NCBI GenBank assembly: GCA_949358305.1 | Contig: OX442314.1 | Span: forward strand, 45,206,581-45,270,580 | DNA length: 64,000 nucleotides | From: Strigamia acuminata | Lineage: Eukaryota; Arthropoda; Chilopoda; Geophilomorpha; Linotaeniidae | Direction of reading: 5' to 3' | In this document: positions 29,324-40,400 of the stretch, piece by piece | How the letters are laid out: the number at the start of each line of letters is the position of its first letter | How positions within the stretch are numbered: position 1 is the first letter of the stretch | Program-made: the position numbers and the translations under genes | The notes under the pieces: generated by a model | The model's database searches: none | The model's input: the letters and a program-made list of their open reading frames with translations, nothing else | Told to the model about the DNA's origin: nothing

Positions 29324-32300
29324 GCCATGGCGAGTTTAATCTCTGCCATCTGCTTCATTATTGCGTCAAATTTAGCGTCTTCTTTCGCTGTTCTTGGGCA
29401 CTCATTGGAGTAGTGGCCCGGTTGGTTACACTTGAAACAGCGAATATTTGATTTGTCTCTTGGGGCTTCAGTCGATTTTTTCTTTTCAGGGTCTGCTTTC
29501 GACGGTGGCGTGTAATTTTTCCGAAAATACTTCGGAATTCGGCCGGCATTTGGTTTTAACCTGGCGCGAAATTCTTCTACCGCTCTATCTCGATGGATGA
29601 GATGTACTAGCGGTCCTTCCTCATCGCAACCCGTTGATAAGGTATCGCGATAGCTTCGTATTTCTTCGTCCGTCGAATAATCGTCTTTTTCTTCTTTTTC
29701 GTCTGATTTTCCGGCATCTTGTCCGGCTTCCTCCCCCTCCTTGACCTCCTCCAGTGTCGCTTGCATGGCTGACGCTGTCGGTGCCTTTTTAGGGGCGGCC
29801 AAAGGGTTGGAAGGCAGCGTGGATGTCAGTTTATTTTTTATTTGCAAACCAACGCTAGCTTCTGCCAGCTCCATTATACCGCTAAGATATTCAGTAGGGC
29901 GCATAATCTTATCTGTCGCCCCATATCTTTCCGCACTCAACTTGAGACGTTTTGCGGTCGCTGCTTTCTCCGCTTCTGGTAAAGCGGAATAATATCTCTT
30001 CTCGATATCTATCGTGTTCTCGAACAGGAAGGCGCTCATTTCTTCGTAGCTGCCTCCTGTCGGTGCCCTTTCTTCAAGTAGCACTCGTTGCGAGTATTCC
30101 GACAAACCGCCGAGAAAGAAAAGGTTGAATCCCGTGGCATGAAATTCCATCGGGGCCTTTTCGAACAACAATCTGGCGCGAATGTCGTAATCCATTATGG
30201 TTTCACCAGGCATCTGGCGAAGACCTCGCATCTTTCGGCTCACCTCTTCGGGTGTCTCGCCGTAGCGCAGGTCGAATCTCATTAAAAAGTCGTCCCAATT
30301 GACGCCTTTCAATCCTTGGTACCACTCACGTGCCGAGCCTGTCATTAGCTCGACAATACCGTGGGTGAGCATGTCTCCTACGGTGGCTTTAGTGGCAGTC
30401 TTAATTCGAATTGCTTCGTCAAGGAAGCGATCTCCCGCTTTCCATGACCCGTCGAAACGGTTCTGAATATAAAATTGCCACCTAATATTCCCGGTAACAC
30501 TCATGGTGTCACGTCGAGAGACAGCGTATTTTTTCTTTACGCGGTCACCAGTGCTACGATTACGATCGTTTCGTTTGCTCAGATCGATTCCCTCGGCTTT
30601 TAACGAGCCAAGTAGTGCTCTTCCAAGCTCTCCCATCGTATACTGCCGACCCGTCGAATCGGTAAACGCGCTTTGTCGGGGAAGGTCCTGAAACTCCTCC
30701 CGTCGGTGGTCGCTATTTTCCGATCGACGTCGTTTCTCTCTATCGCGCGGAGAGTTGGATCTCTTCCGGCGATTATTTGATTTATCCTTTCGTCTGTCGT
30801 CGTTGGATGAGGGGTCGGAGCTGGGGTCGGAAGACGGTGAGCGGCGTGGCGGGTTGCGCCGTGAAGAGTTTGACTCTTTCCGGCCCCTACGACGGTCGTC
30901 ACGTTCCCTTTCTCTGCGTTCATCGCGTTCTCTTTCCCTTCGTCTTTCTCCGGAACCTCTCTCCGAATCGTGATGACTGGGTGCATTTGACTCCAGTCCA
31001 TCTGACGACGAATCACTATTTCCGTAGTGAAAATATTTCGGTCTTTCATCGCGTTTGCCTTCTTCTCGCGAAGAGGTGCGATCATGCGATTGTCTCCTTG
31101 ACGACTCGTCGTCTTTAAGGATGGGCACTGGTTGTTGCCACTCAGTCCCTTGTGGATTATCATGCTGTTGGCTTGTGAGAGCTTGCTCTTCATTTCGCCT
31201 AGCATTATTAGCGTTGATTAATCGCGTTATCGCATTATTTGTGGCTGAATCGAGAGCTTGCATGCGGGGCCGAGTTTGTTGTTCTCTGGCCGACGCATCT
31301 CTCTTGCGCGGAGTAGCTGGTGTTGCCCTCTCCGGCTGAGGTTTGGGTTTGGCCTTCGGCGTGCGCTTTGGGTCTCCCTCTAGGCTCTCGTCGGACAGCT
31401 CGGATGAACTGATCTCTGGTTTGCGAACGGATTTCGGGTCATCTCGTCGCAATCTGGCCATAAATGCTCGCTCTGCTTCTTGTTGCGAGTGGAAAGCATA
31501 TCGATGTGCTCTCAGGGCTCGGTCAACTATTTCTACTTCCTCGGGAGTAGTCGGATTGGGCTGGGTTCTGCCGTACTCGAGAGCTTGCGCTTCTCTTTCC
31601 GCCAGCTTCCTCCGTCTCTCGCGAATGGCTTGTCGAGCCTCGTTCTCTGCATCCGCTTCAAATTGAGCGGAATCAACCAATTGTTGAGCGTGTGCACCTT
31701 CAACAATGGTGATTTGTGGGGATACACTGTGCGCTTTTAAAGCTGCACGTACGATTTGTAACGTTTCGTACACTGTAATCTTCCCCGTCGGAAGGGTGTA
31801 TCTCACTCCCTCCGCTTGTGCCAATTGCATCGCATCAATCAAGGTGCCCGAGACGCTGTAAGGCTGGCTCGAAACACGCTTGACAGAGGACGAGTTGGAC
31901 TTGTGCCCTTCAGACATTACCGAGGCTGGTCGACTGTGCGTAATTGGCGTGTTTAGCGCTGAATTCGCTGTCGTGTCGGACGCCGTCCTTTGTATCGAAG
32001 ACGTCGCTCTCGGATCGCTCACCTCGGTATCGTGCGTTAGACGAGGCGATTGGTTACGGGATAAAACCTCGTTTCCGCTCGTCTCGCCGTCACGATTGGG
32101 ACGCGGCGGTTTGGGGTGGGACGGATCCTCACTCCGCTCCGTCTCGTCTAATCGCTGCCTCGTCTCGGCGTGAGACGGGTGCGATGTCTCCGAAGCGCTT
32201 CGTCGGTCTGGCTTGGCCTTGCGGCGTTTTTGCCTAGACTCGTGCGCTGAGGCTTTGGGCAAAGGACCTCCCAACCTCAAATGATAGTCGGTTCCTTTGC

Positions 32301-32361
32301 GACTACCGGCTCGTTTGTTAACGTCTGAGTCGGAGTCTGTTACTCGAGTATTATCTGCCAT
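29278..32361 (-). CDS. gag: G2 Gag, about 1,027 aa
   Basis: Start at MADNTRVTDSDSD (32,361), the start conserved with G1. The N-terminal ~440 residues are clearly diverged from G1, for example ARLRRDDPKSVRKPEISSSE against TRLQRDKPKSVRKPEVSSSE. From HYGNSDSSSD onward the two proteins are almost the same. This includes the SR/RE-rich domain, the capsid-like region (GSAREWYQGLKGVNWDDFL) and the single CCHC knuckle CFKCNQPGHYSNEC. The reading frame is intact. Confidence 0.93.
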   Translation of the reverse strand: MADNTRVTDSDSDVNKRAGSRKGTDYHLRLGGPLPKASAHESRQKRRKAKPDRRSASETSHPSHAETRQRLDETERSEDPSHPKPPRPNRDGETSGNEVLSRNQSPRLTHDTEVSDPRATSSIQRTASDTTANSALNTPITHSRPASVMSEGHKSNSSSVKRVSSQPYSVSGTLIDAMQLAQAEGVRYTLPTGKITVYETLQIVRAALKAHSVSPQITIVEGAHAQQLVDSAQFEADAENEARQAIRERRRKLAEREAQALEYGRTQPNPTTPEEVEIVDRALRAHRYAFHSQQEAERAFMARLRRDDPKSVRKPEISSSELSDESLEGDPKRTPKAKPKPQPERATPATPRKRDASAREQQTRPRMQALDSATNNAITRLINANNARRNEEQALTSQQHDNPQGTEWQQPVPILKDDESSRRQSHDRTSSREEGKRDERPKYFHYGNSDSSSDGLESNAPSHHDSERGSGERRRERERDERRERERDDRRRGRKESNSSRRNPPRRSPSSDPSSDPSSNDDRRKDKSNNRRKRSNSPRDREKRRRSENSDHRREEFQDLPRQSAFTDSTGRQYTMGELGRALLGSLKAEGIDLSKRNDRNRSTGDRVKKKYAVSRRDTMSVTGNIRWQFYIQNRFDGSWKAGDRFLDEAIRIKTATKATVGDMLTHGIVELMTGSAREWYQGLKGVNWDDFLMRFDLRYGETPEEVSRKMRGLRQMPGETIMDYDIRARLLFEKAPMEFHATGFNLFFLGGLSEYSQRVLLEERAPTGGSYEEMSAFLFENTIDIEKRYYSALPEAEKAATAKRLKLSAERYGATDKIMRPTEYLSGIMELAEASVGLQIKNKLTSTLPSNPLAAPKKAPTASAMQATLEEVKEGEEAGQDAGKSDEKEEKDDYSTDEEIRSYRDTLSTGCDEEGPLVHLIHRDRAVEEFRARLKPNAGRIPKYFRKNYTPPSKADPEKKKSTEAPRDKSNIRCFKCNQPGHYSNECPRTAKEDAKFDAIMKQMAEIKLAMAKNESKNESAQAAKK

Positions 32362-32413
32362 TTCTTGCTTTGGGTATGATGTAATCACAGGTTAGAATCA
32401 GTTATTCAACTTG

Positions 32414-32431
32414 ATCCCGGACAGGCCCCCA
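32414..32431 (-). promoter_or_regulatory. Primer binding site of G2 (tRNA-Pro-like)
   Basis: Plus-strand ATCCCGGACAGGCCCCCA, two bases from the LTR edge; the same 18 bases as in G1. Confidence 0.75.
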
Positions 32432-32433
32432 CG

Positions 32434-33448
32434 TGTCGCGCCCCTACTTCGCTCTCGCTGACTCGTGGGTTGATTACTTAATTCGACTAACTCACTACCG
32501 CTTTGCTCGAGCGGTTTACCCAAAGAAATGATTACACAGATATAAAAGGTAAAATATAATATAGATTTATTCTGTGGGACAATGTACAGATATATCTTAT
32601 ATATATATACGAAAGGTAAGTAAAAGGTAAATCGGAATGGGTGATGGGAAATGGAAAGGTAAAGGTAAGATGAAAGCTGGCTGGAATCGGCGAGGTCGTC
32701 CTTTGTTTCGTTCGCGTCCAAGATGGCGTCCTCGTTGTGGCAACGTGGTGTCGTCTTGGGCCGGCGTGGCAATATGGCGTCCTCGATTCGTCTCTGGCTG
32801 GTCCTTCGGGCTCACGCTGGTCAGGCGCGAGTGAATGCTTAGTTAAAAGGCTTACTTCAGTCTGTTGTCTAGGTTTTTGTGTGGTGTCCGGCGATCACAC
32901 AGCGGCGGACTCTTCTGGCTCCCGGCGGTCACACAGCGGCGGGAACACTCGTCGTTGGTTTACTGCAGTTTAGGCTTGTGCGACCGTTTGTCTGCACAAC
33001 TCGCTAAACTGGAGTGGTTTTTACTATTTCTAGCTGGAGTGCTAAAATAGTGTGGTAATCTGATCTCGCAGGTTACTCTGCGGAGTTTGACACTGACCAA
33101 ACGTACTCACGGTAAATTGTCCTTTGTCCTTGGTCAATCCCAGTATATTTACTTGGGCCTGATCTTGTAGGACGACGGGTTTACGTGTGTTTCTCGTTTG
33201 ATGGTTGTGTTGGTTCTGCCCGCTCAGTGCAAGGCACATTCCTTTGCACAAAGCGGGGTTGACAGGTGACCGGAATCACCCAATGGTGGGGTGGACGAGC
33301 CATCCCCACTCCCTCAGGGCAGACGCCTGTCCATTGACTAGATGTCAATGCACTGAGGGAAGGGAGACGCGCTTGCGGCTCCCCTTACACCCGAAACGAG
33401 GTCACGAGAGAAACTCTTCGTTGACCCCGGTCCAGTCGGGTCACAACA
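32434..33448 (-). repeat. 5' LTR of G2 (1,015 bp)
   Basis: TG at 32,434 to CA at 33,448, followed by ACTC. Hairpins at 32,886-32,910 and 32,920-32,944. Apparently the same sequence as the 3' LTR. Confidence 0.97.
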
Positions 33449-33452
33449 ACTC

Positions 33453-34255
33453 TGAACAGAAAAAACGCCGTAAGGTCGGGGCACCGCCGCCAATGGTTCG
33501 AATTCAGTTAAGCGAGTTAGGCCTAACGTAGGATGCACGATTGCGAATTCCTGAAAAAAAAATCCCATAATACTCAAAAAAAATATGATTTATCTAATTT
33601 CTTATCTTTACCTCAATCTGCTTACACTTTGGAACCTTTCAAACGTAATAAACACGCATTTAATCGAGGTCGAACGAAAAAGTACGATATAACAAAAGAC
33701 AATAAGAAAGATAAAACGGAGGTTGCCATAGAAACTATAAGTTCAGACTAATAGCGCCGACTAGTGACAATATTTGAACTAAACACAATACAACAAAAGC
33801 ACGAACACTATTATACTACAAATTGAATGCACATTGCAAATGCTTTAATTTAATTGAAAAAAGATAAAAACAAGCCTAAAAAAAAATCACTTTTCAAACA
33901 ATTTTTATTTCATGAATCAAATGTCATTTATTTTCACGTTTGTTTATTCGTGAAACGAAATTGAAATTTCTAGGTTTAGAACGAGCAATTATTTCGAAGC
34001 ATTGCAGTGAAGCAAGGATTATTTTTATTAGCTTTGAAATAAAGTTTAAAAGATTAACTGAAAGCTTGTAAAACGAGCAATTTGCAACGTTTAAGATAAA
34101 CCATTTGAGCGGATTAAAAACGATTACCACTTGACAACAGGAAGTGTCGTCCGAAATCACTAATTCTTGTGGTTTCTTCTCGGCAACTTGCTGAAGCGTT
34201 ACAACATCCAAGCCCGGCGTGGCGATTGGATTCTAGCGACGAGCGTTATTATGAA
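33453..34255. other. Host segment, copy 2 of a tandem duplication
   Basis: Continues the host sequence interrupted by G2 (TGAACAGAAAAAACGCCG...). It matches 45,435-45,906 and, from 33,529 on, 13,286-14,010. It has small indels relative to both, such as loss of the GTCGGACTTAATAAACC stretch. The only coding candidate is the short exon listed at 34,128-34,220. Confidence 0.7.
34128..34220 (-). pseudogene. Copy 2 of the short exon (..PGLDVVTLQQ...), start codon lost
   Basis: The same peptide core as 13,894-13,973 (PGLDVVTLQQVAEKKPQEL), but the initiating ATG is ACG at 34,220. The end differs (ISDDTSCCQV), before a possible donor GTG|GTAATC. It could equally be an internal exon for which no ATG is needed. 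Confidence 0.25.
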
Positions 34256-34336
34256 CCAGTTTCTATGGCAACCGCCGTTTGCGTTATCTTTTATTGTATT
34301 TTAGTGTATCGCACTTTTTCGTTCATCCTCGATTAA
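34256..34336. repeat. Inverted copy of part of the duplicated host segment
   Basis: TTTCTATGGCAACCGCCGTTTG...CGCACTTTTTCGTTC...CTCGATTAAAT is the reverse complement, with differences, of 45,661-45,738 and its counterparts at 33,660-33,740 and 13,421-13,502. It lies just before the LTR fragment and the PRPF8 fragment. Confidence 0.65.
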
Positions 34337-34339
34337 ATG

Positions 34340-34413
34340 TGGAGTGTTCTGACTCCATTTTGTTTTATTGTTAAATAATGACGCGCTCGCTACCGCCAGC
34401 GCCCCCTGTAAAC
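34340..34413 (+). repeat. LTR fragment related to G3
   Basis: TGGAGTGTTCTGACTCCATTTTGT followed by a diverged TGACGCGC..AGCGCCC.CTGTA matches the first ~75 bp of the G3 LTR (35,089 on). It stops abruptly before the PRPF8-like sequence, so it is a truncated older copy or one end of a capture event. Confidence 0.65.
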
Positions 34414-34429
34414 ATCGACGGCATCGTCT

Positions 34430-35044
34430 AATCAAAGTACCTGTACTTGGTTTGTTGAAAGCACCGGCGTACAATTGTACAGCAACGGGGCCATTTACAT
34501 TGCCAATCTGCGCACGGGACAATTATTCTTGCAAATTCTGCACGCATCCACCCGGTTCAATCGGGTAAGTTTTTGGAGCGAGGCCGAAGAAGTGGGCGCA
34601 CTCATCCGTTCCTTGCCAGTTGATGAACGACCCCGACAAGTTGTCGTCAACCCCGAACTGATGGACGCCTTGGTCGAGCATTTGGTCGATTTTCCCGACA
34701 TCGTGATTCAGAGATGCGACATTCAGCCCTTGTTCAAAGCCTTATTCAAAGCCTTCGTATTTGTGGATAAGTTTAAAGATTTGATCGCGGAAGCAACGGA
34801 ATCGAAGACGGTTCTTCTCAACGTTTACGACGATTGGCTCGCATCCATTTCACCGTACGCGGCTTTCTGTCGTTTCAATTTTATCATGAGGGCCATTATG
34901 GTGAGCGTAGAACGCACCTGGCTCATTCTCAAGCTCGACGTGACTACCATGACCGAACCCGACCACATCTGGCCCACGTACACCGTCGAGGAGTGGACCA
35001 ATATCGAAGACCAACTCAAACATCTCATTCTAGCAAACATGTAA
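34430..35044 (+). pseudogene. PRPF8 (spliceosome factor) fragment, intronless, frame still open
   Basis: About 204 codons ending in TAA at 35,044 align with the part of Prp8 running from the end of its RNase H-like domain to just before the Jab1/MPN domain. Matching landmarks in order are NGAI, RTGQLFL, EEV.ALIRSLPV, HLVDFPDIVI, KATE-like EATE, YDDWL, TEPDHIWPT and EEW...QLKHLILA. Prp8 is over 2,300 residues, so this is under 10% of it. There is no intron. The sequence is well diverged from the highly conserved family (key positions replaced, several small gaps), yet there is no frameshift or stop. Downstream, GGAATAAAT and AATAAA-like signals (once G3 is removed) resemble a 3' UTR. It could be a retrocopy fragment, a captured piece or a small new gene. 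It cannot do the Prp8 job. Confidence 0.75.
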
Positions 35045-35088
35045 TGAGTAATTTATAATCGCTTTTTCTTCTTGTTTTTGGAATAAAT

Positions 35089-35276
35089 TGGAGTGTTCTG
35101 ACTCCATTTTGTATTTGCGTACTTTATGACGCGCCCGCTTACGCGAGCGCCCTCTGTACTATTTGCATTTTATTAAACACACTTATGTTAATTTCCAACT
35201 AAGACATGGCCGATTATTTCGACCACCTATAATTTCATCCACTTTCATCAATCTATTCGACGATAAGAACACATTA
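35089..35276 (+). repeat. 5' LTR of G3
   Basis: TGGAGTGTTCTGACTCC...AAGAACACATTA, 188 bp. The exact 3' edge is set by the TAAAT duplication. The end TTA rather than CA is unusual but consistent at both LTRs. Confidence 0.88.
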
Positions 35277-35277
35277 T

Positions 35278-35292
35278 TGGCGACGAGGTATG
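35278..35292 (+). promoter_or_regulatory. Primer binding site of G3
   Basis: TGGCGACGAGGTATG, one base after the 5' LTR, in the expected place and starting TGG. The tRNA is not identified. Confidence 0.55.
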
Positions 35293-35453
35293 AACTTCAA
35301 CAAAGAATCCACGATCTTCTGTGACTTTTTGTGTGTTTTTCCCGTTGTTTGATGTCAAATTGGACTTGCTGACCACGCGTTGACCGTTAGGCTTAGCACC
35401 TTGTATCGTGAGTTTTTGTGCCGTTTTCATCAAAATTTTTTTTGCCGTGAATT

Positions 35454-36922
35454 ATGCCGTTGTCAGGAACCCCCGAGAAATACAACCCGCAAGACGACTG
35501 GGCGACGTACGTGCTTCAAATGAGTTGCGTGTTCGCCTGTAACAAAGTCGTCGATGACGCCGACAAGGTGAATACGCTTTTGTCGTGCGTGGGAATGGCC
35601 ACGTTCGCGAAAATCGTCGATTTGACCCGGCCAAAGAACCCCACGACCATGAAGTACAAGGAAGTAGTGGACCTGATGGAAAAACATCAGAAACCGAAGC
35701 CCATTGCGCAAGGCGAAATTGTGCGGTTCCGCAACCGTAAACGAAATAAGGGCGAGACTGTTAGCGACTTCGCGGCGGCCCTTCATTCCCTCACCAAATA
35801 CTGCAATTTCGGTGAAAATCAGGACGACGAAATGAGGAACCAGTTCATCGTCGGCCTAAATATGCAGCAAGTACAAGAGACTTTATATTTGCAAAAGGAC
35901 TTGACCTTCGCCAAGGCGCTCGAGGCGGCCACGTCAGCAGAAATCGCCGGAGCAGATGTTTCCTCCTTCGTGGACTCCCAACAGTCGGTGCATCACGTTG
36001 ATAAGAGCGGGAACTCCTCCAGAAACGTCGCGAATTCGCCTAAAAGTGGCAAACGCTCCTCGAGGGGCACCACTGGATCATCTCAAGAGCAGTCGGATCG
36101 TCCCCAGTCGCAACACGAAAATGTAAAGTGTAAACATTGCGGCAGGTCGGGACACCGCCACGATGAGTGTAGATTCCGCAATGCAACTTGCCATGGCTGC
36201 GGCATTGAGGGGCACATTAAGCCCATCTGTCGAGCTACCAAGCTTTCAGCGTCCGCTCACCACACCACTGTGTCGGCACCTCGCAAGCTGACATTTTACA
36301 CCGTTCGTACAAGGAAGCCTAAAACCCCGATCGCGGTGAATGAAGTGCCCATCAGGCCGACTAAACCACTAGTTCTCGAGCTTCGAATCGGTCAGACGCT
36401 GTTATGGATGGAAATTGACACTGGAGCTGGCGCCACGATCATCAGTCGCGCGATGCATAATGAATATTTTTCTCAGTTCCAGATCCAGCCACTTGCCACT
36501 GAATTTTCGTCGTACGATGGCCATTCCTTGCCGATGACGGGTGTGTGCATCGTCCCAGTTACGTACGACGGGAAAACACGCGAATTGCCGTTGTGTGTGG
36601 CCGAACACGGTCAAGTTCCGTTGCTGGGACGTGACTGGATGGACGAGTTCGGTTTGCTGCACGCTGCTGGTGCGGCCCTTCGTTCCGTAATTCATCATGC
36701 TGCTGCCGGTGTTCCTCCGAAATTCGCTCGCAAACGTGCGACTCGACAGCGGGCTGCAGACCCAAACAACTTGGAATTGGCCGCCACCATCGCTCCAACT
36801 CGCGAAATGGAAGCGTTTCCTGCGCCGCAAGACGATCCGTCTCTGCCGTCGACTGTTGCTGCCCCTGCGTACGAAGCGGCTTCTCCTGTGGCTGCGGCAG
36901 CTAAAGATGCTGCGCCGCAGTG
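35454..36922 (+). CDS. gag: G3 Gag-protease, N-terminal part (489 codons before B2)
   Basis: Starts MPLSGTPEKYNPQDDWATYV. Gag-like residues 1-190 are followed by two zinc knuckles, CKHCGRSGHRHDEC and CHGCGIEGHIKPIC, near residues 223-260. A retropepsin follows (LLWMEIDTGAGATIIS, DTGA catalytic motif, near residue 322) with a matching LLGRDWMDEFG flap-end segment. B2 interrupts the frame at 36,922. The frame continues in register at 43,308 once B2 and its duplicated CAGTG are removed, giving a single 644-codon ORF. Confidence 0.88.
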
Positions 36923-37424
36923 TGTTGAATCCAACACACTGCAAGCTTCGAAAAAGCAATCGATCGGTTTAAATAATGCAAGAGAGTCGCCTCTTGCAAA
37001 TCCACTGGTTTCAATTGTTCAAAATCTTATTCGGGTTTGTCGCAACTCGAAGAATGTAAAGTTTCACGGCAAAAAACTCACGCGGACACACGTTAGCTGG
37101 TTGCAAAAATTACACTGATTTTATTTCTCAAGTTTAAGACAAAGAAAAGGTTAAAACAATACATTTGATTCCATTCGCCAATATATCGAATGACATCACA
37201 AAAAGGAGGTGTCAAAAAGGATTAAGGTTTATATCAAAACGAATGTGGGTCAAATACAAAAAGTAGGTCAGATTTCTTAAATTCCAATCAAAAAGTCAAA
37301 CACTAAAGCAAAGAATCAATTATTAATTAAAACCCGAACAAATAATTAAAAGACTAAAACAATTTCCACAAATTAACAAAAACAACATTTTTGTAAAAAC
37401 ACTTTCAAATTCTCAATTTTCACA
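36923..37424 (-). repeat. 3' LTR of B2 (502 bp)
   Basis: TGTTGAATCCAACACACTGC...CTCAATTTTCACA. The first 16 bases form an inverted repeat (TGTTG..CAACA). The last codons of the pol ORF extend 12 bp into it. Confidence 0.95.
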
Positions 37425-40400
37425 TTGGGCCCCGTTGAGCTCGTTCTCAACTATCTCCTCGTGGGACTCTAAGACACACAGTCTCTGAATTGGGCGTTTC
37501 AATCGCTTTCCTGTGGCCAAACGAATTTCACAAGACCTCACTTTTCCATCTCTTCCTGGAAACACATCGACCACCTGTCCCATTAGCCAAACCGAACGAG
37601 GCTGATTCTCGTCTTGAATAAGAACTACATCATCTTTATGCAATTCTTTTTTCTCACGTGCGGTCTTGAAAACTCTCAATTCAGTCAAATACTCCTTCCG
37701 CCATCTGGACCAGAATTGTTTAATCAACTTCTCTCGTAGCTTCCATCGTTTCAACAACTCTACAGAATGAGACGGCATTTCTTTGGTAATGCATTGATGT
37801 GTCCCTGGAAGAGTCACCAGTCGTCTTCCAATCAAAAAATGTGAAGGAGTCAAAGGCTCTTTCTCATTGGCGTCGCCATAAACGTAAGATATGGGTCGAG
37901 AATTAATCATTGCCTCGACTTCACACAAGACTGTGGTCAACTCTTCAAAGGTCAACACTTTTTTCCCCAAAATTTTCTTCAAACAGGTTTTCACGGAGCG
38001 GACCATCCGTTCCCAAAATCCGCCCCACCATGCCGCTCGCTCCACTATAAATTTCCACTCTACGCATTTAGATACTAAACAACAATTCAATTCCCCTTCC
38101 AAAATACCACTCAACAACACTCGTAACTCAGCGTCGGCTCTCTTGAAAGTTTTAGCATTGTCAGAATATATCACGGTTGGCACGCCTCTTCTTGCAAAAA
38201 ATCGACGCAAAGACATGACAAAGTCCTCGGTGCTCATCGTTGTTACCAATTCGAGATGAATCGCGCGTGTCACTGCGCACGTAAATACAACAATGTAACT
38301 TTTTTGTCCGTTTCTTTGGTATAAAGGACCGGCAAAATCTATCCCCACCACCTGAAATGGCTCCGCTTTCTTGGTTCGGTCAATGGGTAATGGGGCTTCC
38401 AGTTGTTGCATGAGTCTCCCTTGTACACGTCTGCAAATAAAACAATTTTTTATTACTCGTTTGACGCAACTTCTCGCATGTGGAATCCAGTATTTGGTTC
38501 TAATTTCCGCCAAGGTTGCAGTCAATCCTCCGTGGAACACTTTCTCGTGCGCGTTTCGAATTATTAGTTGGGTTAAATAATGTTTGTCGTGTAGTACTAA
38601 AGGTCCGTTCACTCCTTGATTCACTTCACCCCAATCAACTCTCGTTCGCACTTGTAATAAATCATTATTGTCCAAAACACAATCTATTTGTCCCAATGTG
38701 GACATCCGATCTCGTTCTCGCCCTGCTCGAATCGCCTTTCGCTCCTCGGAATAATGAACTCGCTGCACCGCTTGAACCCAGTATTCCTCTGCCGTCCTCA
38801 TCTCGACGATTGTCAATGGAGTTCCATCTCGTGTCTTGCGCTTCAGGTTAGTGATGAATCGCATCACCCATCCAGTCACCTTCACCAATCTCGTCCAGCA
38901 TCCATAGTCGTTTGGGTTCAAAATTGGCCCCAAGTTCTCGTAATTGTCAATTATCACGTTTACCATTTCTTCCGACTCGTCGTCCTCGTTAATCGGCTCA
39001 TCTGCTGCTTGTGGCCACTCTGCCTCGTTTTTGGATAGCCATTCTGGTCCCGTCCACCAAGTTTGGTTGTCGACCAGCTTCTGCGCTTCTAGCCCTCGAG
39101 TCACCAGGTCGGCTGGGTTCTCTCGGCCTGGTACGTGTCGCCACTCCACTTCTGGCGCGTTGAGTCGAATTTCTTCAATTCGTCGGCTCACGAATGGATC
39201 CGTTCGTCCCTTGTTGTGAGTGATCCACGCCAGCACGATAGTCGAATCAGTCCAACAAACCACACGTGTCGCCGACAATCTGCTCAATCGTTTTGTCAAT
39301 CGCGACGCCAATAATGCTCCTAACAATTCCAGTCGCGGAAGAGTTACTGTTTTTACCGGCGCAATCCTAGATTTGGACAAAATAAAAGACACAAAATTAT
39401 CACACTTTCCGCTGGTCTTTAAGTATGCGACGACACCATAAGCCAGCGGACTTGCGTCACAAAACAAATGCATTTCGGGATTTAAACTGTTCTCTTCAAG
39501 TCCAATCCAGCGTGGCACTTGGATCTGTTTCAAAACTGGAATTTGCATCTTCCAATCTCTCCATCTCTCTGCTTCGATCGTGGGCAAAACCTCATCCCAC
39601 TTCAACTTCAACCGCCACAGACTTTGGAAAATCATTTTACCGGTCACAGTAAATGGGGCGCAAAATCCCAGCGGATCAAAAACACTTGCCACCAGACGGA
39701 TTACTTGACGTTTAGTGTCCTCACTCGATTGATACAGCTCCATTAGTTCACTCATTTCAATTGACAAATTATCATGTTCTAAATTCCATACCAAACCCAA
39801 CACTTTCGTCGTTTTCTTTGCCCTGTTCGCTTCGTCGACGATTGCCGTCCGCACGACGTCCGAATTCGACATCCATTTGGTCAACTTCATGTTGGCTTCG
39901 CCCAACACCGTTGTGACTTCTTGGCAAGTTTGTAGTAGTTTGTTGGCATTTGCTTGACTGTTGAGAAAATCATCTACGTAAAACTTGTTTATTACCAACG
40001 CAATTGTTTCTTCAAATTGATCCCTGTATTTTTCCAAATGTTCTCGAATTGTTGCGTTCAACAAGAATGGGCTGGGTTTCGCGCCGAACAATACACGAGT
40101 GTACCGTAAAATTCGCACTCGAATGGGTCCCTTCCCGTCCCAATCCTCAAACATCCAAAAAATGCGCAAACAGTCTCGATCGTCCGTGTTCACATCAATT
40201 CGATGAAATGCTTTTTCGATATCTCCAATCGCAGCAAAAACGTACATTCTGAAATCAATGACAATGTCAATTACTTCTGGCAACAAATTGGGCCCCGTGA
40301 ATAAACAATCGTTCAGCGACAAGCTATTGGCTCGGTGTGACGACGCGTCGCAAACCACTCGTAATTTTGTCGTCTCTCGTTGTTCCTTGATCACGGGGCT

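Larger units (their letters stand above)
19940..33448 (-). mobile_element. Ty3/gypsy LTR retrotransposon G2 (complete)
   Basis: A 13,509-bp minus-strand element with two 1,015-bp LTRs that look identical, flanked by a 4-bp target duplication ACTC (19,936-19,939 and 33,449-33,452). The empty site survives in the paralogous host copy at 45,431-45,434. It has the same organisation as G1: tRNA-Pro-like primer site, gag, -1 frameshift signal, pol, three hairpins, acidic leader exon, ORF3, polypurine tract. gag, pol and ORF3 are open. It is one of the longest gypsy layouts I would expect in an insect. Confidence 0.97.

Noticed and set aside
33480-33530. GGTTCGAATTC and nearby bases looked like a tRNA T-loop
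   Set aside because: No acceptor, D or anticodon stem could be paired around it, and the same sequence recurs in the duplicated segment at 45,480.
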